This document shows, piece by piece, positions 22,891 to 32,051 of a stretch of 36,853 bases of DNA. The notes under the pieces were generated by a model. That model was not told the DNA's origin. It did no database searches and saw only the letters and a list, made by a program, of their open reading frames with translations. Location of the stretch: positions 1 to 36,853 of the forward strand of contig NZ_JADEXQ010000063.1 of assembly GCF_015207035.1 (NCBI RefSeq). Reading direction: 5' to 3'. The translations under genes were made by a program, and so were the position numbers. The stretch is from Romeriopsis navalis LEGE 11480. GTDB lineage: Bacteria; Cyanobacteriota; Cyanobacteriia; Leptolyngbyales; Leptolyngbyaceae. Position 1 is the first letter of the stretch. Each line of letters starts with the position of its first letter.

Positions 22891-24399
22891 ATGCGTAAGG
22901 GAACAGATTTAATTGGGCAGTCAATTATTGCTTATGACAGTGGAGCAAAGCTAGCGACTGTTAAGGATCTCATCTTTAGTCAAGATCAGAGTGCGTTAGT
23001 AGCGCTGCTGACCGACGAACCTAGTTGGTTCAGTTCGGGTAAGGTTGTTTTGATTGCTCATATTCAGGCGATCGGTCCTGATGGAATTTTGATTAAGTCC
23101 GCAGACTCGATCATGCCCATCAGTAAAGTGCCTTCAGTTCAGGCTTTGCTCGGTCGTGAGAATATTTTGCGCGGCACTGAAATTATGACAGTGAATGGTC
23201 GTAATCTCGGTAAGATGATCGATTTGTACTTTGATGCTAGCACCGGTAGTGTTGAGGGGTATGAGGTATCCGGCGGACTGTTTACAGATGCCTATACAGG
23301 TAGATCATTTGTGCCGAGCGATGACACCTTCCGGATTGGTCAAGATTTTGCATTTGTGCCCCATAGTGTTGTTGAGCTGATGGAGGAACAAGTTGGTGGT
23401 ATCAAAGCGGCTGTAACCGCAACCGGAGAGAAAGCGAAGAATATTGCCCAAAAAGCTAGTCATAAGGCACAAGAGGTGGGACAGACGGTTAATGAAAAAG
23501 CCGGAGCAATGCAGAGTCAGGCAATGACAACGATTACGGATGCCGTTGTTACCCCGAAAGAGCAGAAGCAATTTGCCTTGGGACGGACGATACAATCCGA
23601 TGTCAAACATCCGAATGGGAGTATTTTCCTCCAAAAAAATCAGACCGTCATCGAGTCAGATTTGGAGCAGGCGCAATCCTTGGGCATTTTGGATGAGGTT
23701 TACCGTGCAACCGATGGTGAAATTGTTGCAGCAGCAAAGCGGCGGGCTAATCAGAAAGCAGAGCAGTTGAGTAGCGCGGTATCAGCCACGATCGACAAAA
23801 CAACTCAAAAAACACAAGCAGCAATGGCCACATATGCCATTGAAGAAACGATCGGGCATCGGATTCAGTCGATGGTGCGGGGTGATGACGGCGAAATTAT
23901 TGCCGCAACTGGTCAGATTGTTACGCAACGGACGATTGATAAGGCGCGCGAATACGGTCAGGAAAAGGCCCTAATTAGTGCGACTGGATTATCAACACAG
24001 GAAGCAGCAAAGCGACAGTCGACCTTAATCGCAGAAGATAAAGCGGCGCAAATCCAAGAAGTCGGCGAGCAAGTACAGCATCACGCGAGTAGCGCGTTGG
24101 AATGGGCCAAGCAAACAGCCGATGAGCTGTTCGATAAAAGCAGCAGTGAGATTGAGAAGCATCGCATCCGTAGTGCATTGGGGCGTCCTGTGAATCGTGT
24201 GATTTTCGATACACAAGATAATATTGTGCTAAACGTGGGCGAGTTAGTGACCCACAATGCGGTGAAGTCGGCGCGTCAAGCAGGTGTTTTAGATATCTTG
24301 TTGAATTCAATTCATCAAGAAGTCCCGGACATTAATTCTTACGAGATGCCACATAGCCAAAATGGCCATAAAAGCCTAGTGAATACCAACAGCCGTTAA
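22891..24399 (+). CDS. PRC-barrel protein with three repeated modules and LEA-like helices
   Basis: The 502-residue product starts at the ATG at 22891, with AAGGAGG about 7 nt upstream, rather than at 22867. Two PRC-barrel domains occupy about residues 4-80 and 85-165. The rest alternates Ala/Lys/Glu/Gln-rich helices, like LEA or apolipoprotein-type sequence, with three copies of a 44-residue module at about 231-274, 322-365 and 431-475. Each begins G-R/H-x-(I/V), has an acidic turn, an I/V-rich strand and ends AxxxGxLD or similar. There is no signal peptide or membrane segment. It follows the CsbD-like and small membrane genes. Likely a stress-related or surface-associated cytoplasmic protein; the biochemical role is unknown. 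Confidence 0.78.
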   Translation: MRKGTDLIGQSIIAYDSGAKLATVKDLIFSQDQSALVALLTDEPSWFSSGKVVLIAHIQAIGPDGILIKSADSIMPISKVPSVQALLGRENILRGTEIMTVNGRNLGKMIDLYFDASTGSVEGYEVSGGLFTDAYTGRSFVPSDDTFRIGQDFAFVPHSVVELMEEQVGGIKAAVTATGEKAKNIAQKASHKAQEVGQTVNEKAGAMQSQAMTTITDAVVTPKEQKQFALGRTIQSDVKHPNGSIFLQKNQTVIESDLEQAQSLGILDEVYRATDGEIVAAAKRRANQKAEQLSSAVSATIDKTTQKTQAAMATYAIEETIGHRIQSMVRGDDGEIIAATGQIVTQRTIDKAREYGQEKALISATGLSTQEAAKRQSTLIAEDKAAQIQEVGEQVQHHASSALEWAKQTADELFDKSSSEIEKHRIRSALGRPVNRVIFDTQDNIVLNVGELVTHNAVKSARQAGVLDILLNSIHQEVPDINSYEMPHSQNGHKSLVNTNSR

Positions 24400-24735
24400 T
24401 GGTGAATGAGTCCAGTCCTAGCTTTGGTTTGATTCGGTGATGGTCAAATCAGCCGCTGGTCTAATCAGCGATTGCGCTATGCAAGTGACAATTGGGACGG
24501 CTAGCCATTATTGCCTCAATCTTCACTTGTTGATTTCGCCAACTCATACATCGCAGCGGCGTGGCTAACAACAATCAATAGGATCGAAAGCTCAAGATGA
24601 GCTTAGTGGATATACAGGTGCTCTCAGTTCAATCATCGTAACTTTTTTCAGCGTGATTAATTGTCGAAAAAGTGTAAGCAGTCCCCCCAGCTTATACATG
24701 CTCAATTTAAGAAATATTCGCTTTAAACTAGTACA
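24400..24735. other. Intergenic region after the PRC-barrel gene
   Basis: No coding frame is supported. A weak inverted repeat with ACTTTTTTC and GAAAAAGT arms lies near 24641-24672 and could end transcription. The part close to 24736 probably holds the promoter of the next gene. Confidence 0.4.
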
Positions 24736-24960
24736 GTGGTCATAAATTATCGGGGCAGTTTTGTTGGGAAAAAGCACCTGATCTGGACGTTGGTCAGGGG
24801 GCTTATTACGTTGGCAGTACTGAGCAGTTGGGTAGCGCGCACTGAGAGCGGTTTAAGCCAACGCATGGCACGACCAAAGATAAACCAGCCCATTGAGACT
24901 GGCTTTTACCCTGATCCAAATGCACCCCCCATGATTACGCAAGGTTCCGGCGTACGATAG
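24736..24960 (+). CDS. Hypothetical small membrane or exported protein
   Basis: This 74-residue frame opens with GTG at 24736. It has one hydrophobic segment at about 15-33 (LIWTLVRGLITLAVLSSWVA), preceded by Lys residues, as in a signal anchor. A polar C-terminal tail of about 40 residues contains YPDPNAPPM. No good ribosome binding site is seen, and a TTG further in is an alternative start. It lies 61 bp upstream of the PhoD-like gene on the same strand. No family recognised. Confidence 0.42.
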   Translation: MVINYRGSFVGKKHLIWTLVRGLITLAVLSSWVARTESGLSQRMARPKINQPIETGFYPDPNAPPMITQGSGVR

Positions 24961-25021
24961 AAGTACAATGAGGCTGCTGCGGTAAGTTGCAATCAGTTAT
25001 GCACCCACAGACTTTATTGCG

Positions 25022-27508
25022 ATGCTTCGAACGACGGCAAAACTCGATTTAACCCAGCTACCCCTGATCTTATCGGGACCCATTCTGCGTCGCACCGAGT
25101 CAACTTCAGTGACTGTATGGTTGGCTGTGCAGCGGCCCTGTCAAGTTAAGTTGCATGTGATGCCACATGAAGCAATTGGGACAGCCAGGCCGCAACTCAG
25201 AGGGACAGCAAGTACAATCGCCATCGGCAAAGCCATTCATATCCTCGCAATAACTGCATATGCGGTGGATGAACAGCGGCTTACACCGAACCAGCTTTAT
25301 GCCTATGATCTAGTATTTCAGTTACTTGATGATGGCGAAAGTGACACGGAAGTATCGCTGGGAGAGGCTTTACGATCGAGTGCCTTTCCCGATGTTGCAG
25401 TGAGCTACTTTGACCACGGCTTACCAACATTTGCTCTACCACCGCCAGATTTGAATGATGTCAAGGTGATTCATGGCTCTTGTCGCAAAGTCCATGATCA
25501 GGGATTAGACGCACTGCCGATTATTGATCAGCTCCTTGTGGCCGCTGCAGATAACCCGGCGCAACGACCACACCAGTTATTTCTCACGGGTGACCAAATC
25601 TATGGCGACGAAGTTGCCGCACCCTTTCTGTGGGGAATTCAGCAGTTCAGTCCAATTTTATTTGGGTGGACAGAAATAATTGCAGAAGGCGCTGACGTGA
25701 TTTTTGCGGCCAATTTACGTCCTGGTAAGCGCCAGTCAACGGCCGAGGCCCAAGCCGGTTTGACTGCGAGTCTTCAAGGCGATGAAGAAAAAACCAATAG
25801 CCATTTGCTGAGCTTCAGCGAGTATTGTATTAGCTATTTATTTGCTTGGTCAGAATGTCTTTGGCATTTGGAATTCCCACAGGCAGAATCAGTCGGGCGT
25901 AAAGGTCAGCTTGCCAGGCGTTGGAATCAATCAATCCAGCATCTCGCTAGCATTGCCCAGTCACAGTCCTCAGTTCGGCGGGCTTTAGCAAATGTGCCGA
26001 CATACATGATTTTTGATGATCATGATGTAAGTGATGATTGGAATTTGAACCAGGCATGGTGCTTACGTGTTTTGGGCAAATCGTTGGGGCGGCAGGTAGT
26101 CCGCAATGCGCTGTCGGCCTATGCACTATTTCAGGCTTGGGGGAACACACCAGAGCAGTTTTTGCCAGGAACAATCGGTGATCAATTACTCCAAGCAGTA
26201 CAGGGTTGGTACAAAGCCTCCGGTGATTCAGCCGCACACTTGGCGATCATCAATCAAGCGATCGGCATGCCCTTGGTTGATCCGCTGACCGATCTCCCCG
26301 AATTTGAACTCGTACAGGACGTCTTGGTCCTCAAGCGTCCGCCAGAGTCGTTGGAATGGCATTACCGGATTCGTGCGACTGCCTATGAGGTACTTGTGCT
26401 TGATACTCGGACTCAACGGGGCTATCCGATTGATGCACCAACTGACGCGCCACCGCAACTCTTAAGTCCGATCGGATTCCAAGATCAACTTCACCCAATG
26501 TTGCAAGCATCACAGCAAGAGGCGACTCAACCAGACTTACAGCTAACATTTGTGGTGGCACCAACTAATGTGTTCACGCTAGAAATCCTCGATCGGCTCC
26601 AGGCACTTGGTCAGGCTCAAGGCAAGGCGTTCGATATGGATATTGGGGATGCTTGGAATCTGGAAGGCAAAGCACGGCCACAGCTCTTAAAAGCGCTGTT
26701 TCAAGCACGATCGCAAATCGTCGTTTTATCCGGTGATATTCATTTTGGGGCAGCTTTATGCGTCGATTATTGGGCAACGCCTAACTCTGACGCAAAAACA
26801 TGGCGAAAAGCAGCAGATACCCCCGATGCACAGTTGGTCCAGTTGATTGCTAGTGCCATTTGCAATTCCGAACCTGTTACCGCAATTCTCCATACCAAAC
26901 TTAAAACCCTACTGCTGGAGCGCCGCCGCTACTGGGTCGGTTATCCCCAAGTGGGAGGAGAAACCGAAATTACGCCGCTGGCTTGGTGGGATTGGCTCGG
27001 CTGCTGGCAATATCTGCGGTTGAAATATGGTCGTTGGTTTACCGGCTTGAAGCAGCATAAATTGGATGAGAAGATAAGACAACCACTGCCCTCACCGCAT
27101 ACTGCAATTGATTGGGGCTATTCCAGTCGGTGGTTGCCGCGGGCCGCATCACAACAACCGGATTGGGAGCAGTCACCGAAGTGGCTGCGGAATTCGCTTG
27201 ATGTGCAAGCCTATGCGCCGAATATTTGGCAACGACTATGGAATAGCGCATGGTGGCAAGCTGGGCCAGAAGTCGTCGGTTTGAATAATATTGGGCTTGT
27301 GCAATTCGCCTGGCCTGATAACTCAACAGCGGCACCGATACTACTCTATGACCTGTACTGGTATGCACCGTGGCAGTCACCGCATATCGTATATAGCCGC
27401 TTTCAAACACCACTGCGCCCGCACATTACGACGATCGATCAAGTGCACCAGCAAAATCATCGTCATAGGTTGGATCATGAGTCCCCAAAAGCCGATCCCA
27501 AATCGTAA
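25022..27508 (+). CDS. PhoD-like metallophosphatase
   Basis: This 828-residue protein has the PhoD-type metallophosphoesterase core. HGSCRK (about 151-156) leads in, the metal-binding motif GDQIYGDEV begins at 190, FDDHDVSDDWN begins at 331, and LSGDIHFG lies near 570. The N-terminal 140 residues look like the beta-rich domain that precedes the catalytic core in PhoD proteins. It is longer than usual because of an insertion at about 210-320 and a 200-residue C-terminal extension rich in Trp. No Tat or Sec signal is seen, so it may act in the cytoplasm, unlike classical PhoD. The substrate is unknown. The last 83 bp overlap the convergent hydroxylase gene. The ribosome binding site is weak. 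Confidence 0.85.
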   Translation: MLRTTAKLDLTQLPLILSGPILRRTESTSVTVWLAVQRPCQVKLHVMPHEAIGTARPQLRGTASTIAIGKAIHILAITAYAVDEQRLTPNQLYAYDLVFQLLDDGESDTEVSLGEALRSSAFPDVAVSYFDHGLPTFALPPPDLNDVKVIHGSCRKVHDQGLDALPIIDQLLVAAADNPAQRPHQLFLTGDQIYGDEVAAPFLWGIQQFSPILFGWTEIIAEGADVIFAANLRPGKRQSTAEAQAGLTASLQGDEEKTNSHLLSFSEYCISYLFAWSECLWHLEFPQAESVGRKGQLARRWNQSIQHLASIAQSQSSVRRALANVPTYMIFDDHDVSDDWNLNQAWCLRVLGKSLGRQVVRNALSAYALFQAWGNTPEQFLPGTIGDQLLQAVQGWYKASGDSAAHLAIINQAIGMPLVDPLTDLPEFELVQDVLVLKRPPESLEWHYRIRATAYEVLVLDTRTQRGYPIDAPTDAPPQLLSPIGFQDQLHPMLQASQQEATQPDLQLTFVVAPTNVFTLEILDRLQALGQAQGKAFDMDIGDAWNLEGKARPQLLKALFQARSQIVVLSGDIHFGAALCVDYWATPNSDAKTWRKAADTPDAQLVQLIASAICNSEPVTAILHTKLKTLLLERRRYWVGYPQVGGETEITPLAWWDWLGCWQYLRLKYGRWFTGLKQHKLDEKIRQPLPSPHTAIDWGYSSRWLPRAASQQPDWEQSPKWLRNSLDVQAYAPNIWQRLWNSAWWQAGPEVVGLNNIGLVQFAWPDNSTAAPILLYDLYWYAPWQSPHIVYSRFQTPLRPHITTIDQVHQQNHRHRLDHESPKADPKS

Positions 27509-28196
27509 AGTACAGTCCAAAATGACAGCGATATTTTCGATGGTGAATGGCGTGATGGGTCGGCCCAATAAACCAACGACTCAGCCAATGCCGCGGAAAA
27601 TCAGCGGAAAATAGTTCAAACCCCAAGTGATTCCAGACACTCCAAATGGTCATCGTTATGAGCAATGCCATAACCACTGATATATGCAGCGGCAGAATGT
27701 AGACGATCGCCACTAAAAAAGCAGCCTGCAAAACCACCTCTAACGGATCAAAGGCAAATGCGGTCCAAGGGGTCGGATCGCCAGAAAGATGGTGGCCTTG
27801 ATGCATGCATTTGAATAACCACGGATGATGGAAACCCCGATGTAAAAAGTAAAAATAAGTATCCTGAATCATCAATGCGAAGACATAACTGAATACCAAA
27901 TAGCCCCAGCTATGCTGATTGACCGATTGGTACAGCAATGTGGAACCAAGACTAACGGCATTTGTAATAGCGGCAGCACACAATCCAAATAGGACAGCAG
28001 CACCGACAGACAGTTCCATGTCATGCCGTATGAGCTTCCATTTCACAGGTCGGGAGCGCAGGCTTTTGAACGGGCTGGGAATTTGACAATCGCCAGTATA
28101 GAAGTACCAGTACACTATTCCGGATATCAGAAAATAACGGACGAGAATGATGCCAAAAAAGGCTAGCGAGTAGTATGCAAATTGTTCAATCGTCAA
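27426..28196 (-). CDS. Fatty acid hydroxylase / sterol desaturase superfamily protein
   Basis: This 256-residue membrane enzyme has the three histidine clusters of the di-iron hydroxylase superfamily: HRGFHH, HQGHH and HHAIHH. They sit among about five membrane segments, and the protein ends with the typical WDRLLGTHDP before the tail. It should oxidise a C-H bond of a lipid, carotenoid or sterol-like substrate using iron and oxygen; the substrate is not shown. The only usable start for the full membrane region is a TTG at 28196, with an in-frame stop shortly upstream and AGG about 12 nt before. Its last 83 bp overlap the PhoD-like gene, tail to tail. Confidence 0.86.
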   Translation of the reverse strand: MTIEQFAYYSLAFFGIILVRYFLISGIVYWYFYTGDCQIPSPFKSLRSRPVKWKLIRHDMELSVGAAVLFGLCAAAITNAVSLGSTLLYQSVNQHSWGYLVFSYVFALMIQDTYFYFLHRGFHHPWLFKCMHQGHHLSGDPTPWTAFAFDPLEVVLQAAFLVAIVYILPLHISVVMALLITMTIWSVWNHLGFELFSADFPRHWLSRWFIGPTHHAIHHRKYRCHFGLYFTIWDRLLGTHDPTYDDDFAGALDRSS

Positions 28197-28850
28197 GGGA
28201 GCAGCACCTATGGCTTGAGACTATGTGATGTGATACTTCCACCATAGGAGTTTAGAATTTACCTTGCGTCTACCATAAGGGTTGAATTATTCGGCGCAAT
28301 CCACCCCTACATGGTAATTTACCCAGCTATTTGATTACCATTCTAATGATTTGAAACGTTACAATACTTTTTGGCGTTGATCCTACAGATATTTGGGAAA
28401 TTACCATCCGATCGACGTAGATGATATTTCAGGTTTGCCGATCAGATGCAGACAATCTCTGATCGCTAGGATCAAATCAAAAATAGCCAAAAGTACGATC
28501 GAGCAATTCACTTAAAATTATGGTCAACTAAATAAAGTCAAGCACTTACGGAATAGTTTTATTGATAGCTCAGCTGCCGAGAATTTCCTTTCGCTTCGCA
28601 TACAACGCATAGCTGTTGCGAGTAGCTCACACTCATGCTGCTACCACAAATTTTTCAGGAAGCGCATGAAAATTTAACCGGATTATTAAATTTAGAAATC
28701 TAGCATAAAGTCTTTAACCCTGAAGAATACACCTCTAAAGGGAGATGCAAAAAATAACCAGCAATACATAGTTGCTCTCTTTTGATAGATAGAAATCTGG
28801 TTCATGCTATTTAGACTGGGAAAGACGATATTATTTAGTACGCAGAGTTT
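28197..28850. other. 650-bp intergenic region with dispersed inverted repeats
   Basis: No gene is supported. It separates divergent genes and so should hold both promoters. ATGGTAATTT at 28311-28320 is repeated inverted at 28398-28407 (AAATTACCAT), and another TTACCAT lies near 28334. A 22-codon frame starts at about 28636. The 3' part is A/T-rich, as expected near the promoter of the channel gene. Confidence 0.5.
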
Positions 28851-30707
28851 ATGCCAAAGTTTCACAGTAAAAAAGCGTGGTGCCGCATTCCTCGATGGTC
28901 GCAGTTGATTGCACTTATTATCATCGGGATTATCTGGAGCAGCATATTCACTGGCTTAGGTACAACTTTTGCGAATGCTGCTCAGTCTGACCCGCCAAAT
29001 GCTCAAACCACTTCAAATGCTCAGACTAAATCCGATCAGCAGAGCTTGACGAACGGCAGTAAGGCTAGGACTTTACCCAACCTCGAATGGGTGTTTGAGC
29101 AATTTGACACCAGTAAAATCAATACTACATTTGTCCGGCTTGACGGGCGGCGTTTATTTCGCATTGCAACACCAGCAGCCCAAAATATAACGGCAGAGTC
29201 AAGTTCGGCTGAGCAACGAGCAAAGCAAATCGAAATGACACTCAAAGATGCGATCGATGATGCCGTTAATCGTCGTCCTGGCAGTGACCTGAAGGTAACA
29301 TCACAAGTTGATTCAGATAGTAATCTGCCCATCATCTATGTCGATAATAAGTATCTAATGACTGTGACCACCCTGGATGGAAAAGTCCAAGGGCTACAGT
29401 CACAGCGCACTAGCCAGCAGATTGTCCAAACAATTCAGACAGCTTTAAGCCAAGCGATGACCGAGCGGCAACCCCAATATCTGATTAAACAGGGATTCGT
29501 TGCTGGCGGCATCAGTTTTATAGGAGGTCTGCTCAGTCTGCTCTTTATTCGGCGAAAACACCAGAGCATCGATCGCCAACAAAAACTATCGACGGAGCTA
29601 GAATCACTCTGTCAAGCCGACCAACCAAAGTCAAATAACGATACATCATCGGCAGCCTCAACTCAGCAACATTGGGACAAGATCAAATTACAGCAGAAAT
29701 TGGGTACCCAAAAGTTAAAGACTCGTCTGTATGCCCTAGTGCAAGTTGTACTCTGGAGCATAATCGTGGCGATCATCATTGGATGCTTTCCCCAGACGCG
29801 CTGGCTGCGTCCGTTACTGCTTGCAACACCTCTGCGGATGATCGCGGTCATTGTCGGGATGTATTTCTTTGTGCGCCTCGGGGAAACAATCATCGATCGC
29901 ATCCTTGCTTCCGTTTTCCAAGAGCGTCAACTGCTCGGTAAAGTTACCCAACGTTTATCCATTCGGTTAGATACCCTATCACAAGTGTTGAAAAGTGCTT
30001 TGGCATTAATCATCAGTGGCGCTGGTGTTCTAGCAATACTTGCTACCCTAGGCGTTGATTTAGTGCCGGTATTGGCCGGTGCCGGTATTGTCGGCCTTGC
30101 GATTTCCTTTGCTTGTCAGAGCTTAGTCAAAGATGTGATTAACGGTGTATTAATTCTTTTAGAAGACCAATATGCAGTCAGCGACCTAGTCAAGATTGGT
30201 AATGTCACAGGGGCGGTTGAAACGATGAACCTGCGCATCACTCAACTACGTGATGCTGAAGGACGTCTAATTACTATTCCCAACAGTACGATTGATATCG
30301 TTGAGAACTTATCGAAAGACTGGTCGCGCGTTAACTTAACTGTCGATGTCGATTATCGTGCTGACCCCGATCGTGCATTATTTGTACTGAAGCGGATGGC
30401 CCAACAGATGTATACAGAATCGCCTTGGAGCAGCAAAATCATTGAGCCCCCTGAAGTGTTGGGCATTGACCGTTTAGATCACGTTGGATTACAAATTCGG
30501 ATATGGCTCAAAACTTTGCCTTTAGAGCAGTTTACGGTAGCCCGCGAATTTAGGCGGCGGTTGAAACGCGTGATGTCCGACGAGGATCTTGGAATTGGCA
30601 TTCCCCAGCAGCGACTCCAAGCACCAAATCTGTCGATCGAGAATGAACCCACCGATCGTGCCGTCACCATGAGCACCGCAAATAACTCGCATATTCAGCC
30701 TTCTTGA
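28851..30707 (+). CDS. MscS-family mechanosensitive channel
   Basis: This 618-residue protein opens with a signal or anchor helix at about 18-40 (LIALIIIGIIWSSIF) and a periplasmic domain of about 170 residues. Several membrane segments follow (near 217-235, 292-312, 325-345 and 380-402). The pore-lining MscS helix starts near 405 with VLAGAGIVGLAISFACQSLV, then the beta domain with VETMNLRITQLRD and ITIPNSTI. The C-terminal alpha/beta domain ends at about 590. It should release ions under osmotic down-shock. It is larger than E. coli MscS because of the N-terminal domain, as in many cyanobacterial homologues. The sigma factor gene follows on the same strand after 159 bp, with a palindrome between. 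Confidence 0.92.
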   Translation: MPKFHSKKAWCRIPRWSQLIALIIIGIIWSSIFTGLGTTFANAAQSDPPNAQTTSNAQTKSDQQSLTNGSKARTLPNLEWVFEQFDTSKINTTFVRLDGRRLFRIATPAAQNITAESSSAEQRAKQIEMTLKDAIDDAVNRRPGSDLKVTSQVDSDSNLPIIYVDNKYLMTVTTLDGKVQGLQSQRTSQQIVQTIQTALSQAMTERQPQYLIKQGFVAGGISFIGGLLSLLFIRRKHQSIDRQQKLSTELESLCQADQPKSNNDTSSAASTQQHWDKIKLQQKLGTQKLKTRLYALVQVVLWSIIVAIIIGCFPQTRWLRPLLLATPLRMIAVIVGMYFFVRLGETIIDRILASVFQERQLLGKVTQRLSIRLDTLSQVLKSALALIISGAGVLAILATLGVDLVPVLAGAGIVGLAISFACQSLVKDVINGVLILLEDQYAVSDLVKIGNVTGAVETMNLRITQLRDAEGRLITIPNSTIDIVENLSKDWSRVNLTVDVDYRADPDRALFVLKRMAQQMYTESPWSSKIIEPPEVLGIDRLDHVGLQIRIWLKTLPLEQFTVAREFRRRLKRVMSDEDLGIGIPQQRLQAPNLSIENEPTDRAVTMSTANNSHIQPS

Positions 30708-30738
30708 GTTATATCCGATGCCCCTTGATCAAACCCAA

Positions 30739-30756
30739 TACTCGATAAATCGAGTA
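30739..30756. promoter_or_regulatory. Perfect 8-bp palindrome between channel and sigma genes
   Basis: TACTCGAT-AA-ATCGAGTA is a perfect inverted repeat. A two-base loop is too tight for a good RNA hairpin, so a protein-binding site for the sigma gene is a better guess than a terminator. A second pair, ACTCAAT/ATTGAGT, lies at 30790-30834. Confidence 0.4.
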
Positions 30757-30866
30757 AAGTGCTGCTAATAAGCCTTTAGAAGGCAACTTACTCAATCGCA
30801 ACACTACTAAAGGTAGACGGATAAATTATTGAGTTTCAGTAACTTGGAGATAAGACAAGCGAAGAA

Positions 30867-31850
30867 ATGGTACAGGTAGTTATGGCACAGCAGAGTAAGG
30901 TTATTTCTGGCCCCGTCAACACAATGCGTTCTTACTTACAAGACATTGGGCGTGTACCATTGCTCAGTCGTGAGGAAGAGATTGAGTACGGCCGTCAAAT
31001 TCAGACAATGTTGGAATATCGCCAGACGAAGGAGATGCTAGTCGAGCGTCTCAAGCGCGATCCAAGTCTAGAAGAATGGGCTGCAGCATTAGAAATCACA
31101 GTCGATACTCTAGAAGTAGGCCTGGCCAATGGTGATTATGCGAAGCGCAAGATGGTTGAAGCGAACCTTCGCCTAGTGGTAAATATTGCGAAACAGTATC
31201 AGAATCGCAATATTGATTTGCTCGACTTAATTCAAGAAGGCGCGGTCGGCCTTCAGCGCGGAGCTGAGAAGTTTGATCCGAGCCGTGGCTATAAGTTTTC
31301 GACCTACGCTTATTGGTGGATTCGTCAGGCAATTACGCGGGCGATTTCCCAGCATTCTCGCACTATTCGTCTACCGATTCATTTGGTTGAAGTATTGAAT
31401 AAAATCAAGCGTCAACAGCGTGAACTTTCACAGCAGTTGGGCCGCACACCAACGATCGAAGAGGTTGCCACTACATTGGAAATGGAGCCGGAGAAAGTAC
31501 GTCAATGCTTGGATTATGCGCGTCAGCCAATGTCGTTGGAGAAACGCATTGGTGATAATGGCGATACTGAGCTGGGTGACATTCTTGAAGATGAATCAAC
31601 TTCACCGTCAGAGCACGTTGAAAAGATTACGCTATCCCATGATTTACAAAAGGCAATTTCTCAGCTGCCGGATATCATGCGGGAAATTATTATTATGCGC
31701 TTTGGTCTCGATGGGAATGAAGCACTATCGCTATCCGAGTCAGGCCGTCGTTTGGGCATGAGCCGTGAGCGTGTGCGCCAACTCCAGCAAAAAGCCTACA
31801 ACATTATTCGCCAGCGTAATTCTGGTATGCAGCACTATATAGCTAGCTAG
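30867..31850 (+). CDS. Group 2 RNA polymerase sigma-70 factor
   Basis: This 327-residue protein is a group 2 (non-essential, RpoD-like) sigma factor of the cyanobacterial SigB-SigE set. Region 1.2 has MRSYLQDIGRVPLL. Region 2 has NLRLVVNIAKQYQNR, DLIQEGAVGLQRGAEKFDP and YKFSTYAYWWIRQAI (-10 recognition and melting). Region 3 follows, then region 4 with the helix-turn-helix RLGMSRERVRQLQQKA. It lacks the long N-terminal region of a housekeeping sigma. It should redirect RNA polymerase under stress or in light-dark change. The true start may be the first ATG or the second at 30882. I cannot assign the paralogue letter. Confidence 0.93.
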   Translation: MVQVVMAQQSKVISGPVNTMRSYLQDIGRVPLLSREEEIEYGRQIQTMLEYRQTKEMLVERLKRDPSLEEWAAALEITVDTLEVGLANGDYAKRKMVEANLRLVVNIAKQYQNRNIDLLDLIQEGAVGLQRGAEKFDPSRGYKFSTYAYWWIRQAITRAISQHSRTIRLPIHLVEVLNKIKRQQRELSQQLGRTPTIEEVATTLEMEPEKVRQCLDYARQPMSLEKRIGDNGDTELGDILEDESTSPSEHVEKITLSHDLQKAISQLPDIMREIIIMRFGLDGNEALSLSESGRRLGMSRERVRQLQQKAYNIIRQRNSGMQHYIAS

Positions 31851-31862
31851 GTGACAATGATC

Positions 31863-31892
31863 ATCTGTGCAGCAGTAACTGGCTGCACAGAT
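31863..31892 (+). terminator. Strong hairpin after the sigma factor gene
   Basis: ATCTGTGCAGC and GCTGCACAGAT form a perfect 11-bp stem with an 8-nt loop, 12 bp past the stop. No T run follows, so termination may need another factor. Confidence 0.65.
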
Positions 31893-32051
31893 TGAAACTC
31901 TCGAAAAATTGCCAACGAGTTGTCCTTGCGTCAAGCAATTGGCTGAAAGTAACATAGAGCAAATTTTGATTAGATTCGGCATCTGAGCTAGGACATTACG
32001 ACTAGGCTGTGATGATTGATCGTTGAGTTATGCCTAATAAAATGAGTTTTC

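Noticed and set aside
27039-27413. 124-residue minus-strand frame
   Set aside because: It is antisense to the PhoD-like C-terminal part and shows no domain or start signal.
31901-32040. Possible structured RNA downstream of the sigma gene
   Set aside because: Apart from the single hairpin at 31863-31892 I found no paired arms or conserved motif to support one.
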